Source of the DNA: Euleptes europaea
Lineage: Eukaryota > Chordata > Lepidosauria > Squamata > Sphaerodactylidae
Length of the DNA: 64,000 nt
Direction of reading: 5' to 3'
NCBI RefSeq assembly: GCF_029931775.1
Contig: NC_079323.1
Location: forward strand, 2,949,001-3,013,000
A model generated the notes under the pieces. It made no database searches and was not told where the DNA came from. It saw only the letters and a program-made list of their open reading frames with translations. The position numbers and the translations under genes are program-made. Position 1 is the stretch's first letter, and each line of letters starts with the position of its first letter. This document shows, piece after piece, positions 62,401 through 64,000 of the stretch.

Positions 62401-62767
62401 GGTGAATTTCCTTCAAAGCAAGCCCCATCAGATTTATGAGAATATGCTTTCAAGTGTGTATGTTCAGAGTCTCAGCACCTGGACGCATCTGCACAATACC
62501 TTCTTGTGCAAGGTCTGGGAACAGAGGAGGAGAGTGAAGTAGCCTCTTATCGGATACGGACGAAATAAGGATATGTATGGGACAATCTTTAATCTGGGTT
62601 TAAATCTGCTTACTGCTGACAAATTCATAACTCTGTTCAGTATGTACATCCAGCGTTACCACTCTGATCTTTTGGGGGAGTTCAAAATATTGTGGAAAAA
62701 GAAGTGTGTTGCCAGAGCAGGACTTGTTCACAAAATGTCTTCTAATTTCCCCTTGATTTAACTTCAG

Positions 62768-62880
62768 TTTCCTGAGCGTCTCTCCGATTCCGAGAACGAG
62801 GAGCCATTCCAGGGTAAATCTGGCCATCGGTCGGCCTTTGTCTCCAAGGGGAACTCCTACTCGCTTGCGCTGTTGACAGG
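62768..62880 (+). CDS. RNF169: RNF169 exon 4 (gene continues beyond the window)
   Basis: Acceptor ACTTCAG, donor GTGAGT, phase 2. It encodes FPERLSDSENEEPFQGK, then HRSAFVSKGNSYSLALLTG. Human has ARLSDSENEEPSRG and HRSAFVSKNNSYSLAFLAG. Later exons with the C-terminal ubiquitin-binding motif are outside the window. Confidence 0.96.
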
Positions 62881-63042
62881 GTGAGTCCTGGGCCTGGCTC
62901 GGCAGGCAGGCAGAAAGGAGTTATATGTGTAGGCAGGGGTTATGAGCACAAGCAGGTGCGTTCATAAGAGACCCAGGTACTGTCGTACATGAGAAAGGTT
63001 GTGTGTACATTTGTGTGGATGTATTGTGGAGATTGAGGCATA

Positions 63043-63305
63043 GGCCATTTATGCATGGCTGTTTCCTGGCGGTCACCCTGCCGACTGCTTCGGGGCTTCG
63101 CTTTGATTATGCCCTCATTTTCCAACTGTCAGAGGTTGCCTCGCTCTCCCTGCATTTGTGCTTAGCCAGCATCCAGAAAACACTGGGGAAACGTGTGGGG
63201 AAAGCGAGGCAACCTCTGACTATCGGAAAATGCGAGCATAATCAAAGCGAAGCCCTGAAGCAGTCGGTGGGGTGACCGCGATGAAACAGCTATGCATAAA
63301 TGGCC
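63043..63305. mobile_element. Foldback MITE, GGCCATTTATGCAT ends
   Basis: 263 bp made almost wholly of two ~108-bp inverted arms (GGCCATTTATGCATGGCTG ... CAGCTATGCATAAATGGCC). It lies in RNF169 intron 4, about 160 bp past exon 4. Confidence 0.85.
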
Positions 63306-63929
63306 GTAGTCTGAGGAAAGGAGGTCTTTTCAGGGACTGGCAGGATGTAGATTGTGCTGCATAAAGGAACATCTGGAAGGAAGTTTCTAAGCAGCATTTC
63401 GTTCACCTGTTTTCAGAGGCGTTTTGATAGCTACAGGGACCGGAGATGCTCTGGTTCTGAAGGTTTCACAGCCCCTTCATGATCCCTGGGGAAAGGGATA
63501 GGAGGGCAAGAATGTCTTGTGCTCTCTATAAGAAGGTGGTCTTCTCCAAGCTGGAGATGCAAGGGTTAAAGATGATTGTGCCAGACTGCTGTCAAACTAT
63601 GTGCCTGGCTCCCGTTCCCCAGCCTGCATAAGCCGAGTCCATGTTGGTCTCCCTTCCGCCTACACGTACAACATGATTATTGTGCTCGTTATGTCTTCTT
63701 TCTGAGGGGTACCCAGCCTTTTCGAGCCTGTGGGCAGCTTTGGAATCCTAACACAGGGTAGTGGGCACCATGTTGTTTCTAGGTTCCAAAATAGGAGACC
63801 AAAAGACTGAGGAGTAGTCCAAAGAGCTTTAAGAAGCAACGGCAACAGGTTCACGCAAGCACTGTCCTCTAACTGAATTGCCTACTTGAACACGTGACCT
63901 TAGGGAAGGTCTTCAAATTAACACACTAG

Positions 63930-64000
63930 ACCAGCGGTTCCCAAACTTTAGTCATGGAGCACTTTTCAGGAGAGAAATTCATCACGGAGCACTAATTTTC
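63930..64000. mobile_element. hAT element, left end (runs off the window)
   Basis: CCAGCGGTTCCCAAACTTTAG is a common hAT terminus. The rest lies outside. Confidence 0.55.

Overview
This is a vertebrate nuclear window, almost certainly from a lizard (squamate reptile). The reasons are: SINEs derived from 5S rRNA and from tRNA that end in a Bov-B LINE tail (the 5S-Sauria and Sauria SINE pattern), CR1, L1 and Bov-B LINEs side by side, Penelope-like fragments, and gene structure with long, transposon-packed introns. The gene order CHRDL2(-)/RNF169(+) is the conserved vertebrate order; POLD3, expected on the left, was not found. The species cannot be resolved from the sequence.

Layout. 1-10.7 kb: intergenic, mostly CR1, SINE and L1 debris. 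10.77-40.78 kb: CHRDL2 (chordin-like 2) on the minus strand. All eleven coding exons were located by splice sites, phase and similarity to remembered human CHRDL2, and together they give an open 418-residue frame with three complete VWC domains. 40.8-49.6 kb: intergenic region between two divergent promoters, with a 470-bp polypyrimidine tract just upstream of CHRDL2, a four-deep transposon nest and a 2.4-kb array of ~240-bp tandem units. 49.6-50.4 kb: CpG island and first exon of RNF169 on the plus strand. Exons 2-4 follow at 58.5, 60.6 and 62.8 kb and the gene runs off the right edge. Exon 1 joins exon 2 in frame, but no RING finger is encoded in it as read here.

The dominant non-genic feature is a roughly 200-bp MITE with TAGGGTTGCC ends. 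There are about 40 whole or partial copies between 8.0 and 47.0 kb and none elsewhere. Many copies carry an exact or one-mismatch 8-bp target duplication, which marks them as hAT-type. They repeatedly insert into each other. Five copies appear to be interrupted at the same internal position (after AACCTCCAGGT) by A-rich, partly foldback elements that resemble Penelope-like retroelements. This apparent site-specific relation is the most unusual signal in the window. Several Penelope-like fragments also keep hammerhead-ribozyme core boxes.

The two genes are functionally unrelated: CHRDL2 is a secreted BMP-binding antagonist, and RNF169 is a nuclear reader of DNA-damage ubiquitin marks. They share only the intergenic region. 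Human protein comparisons come from memory, not from a search.
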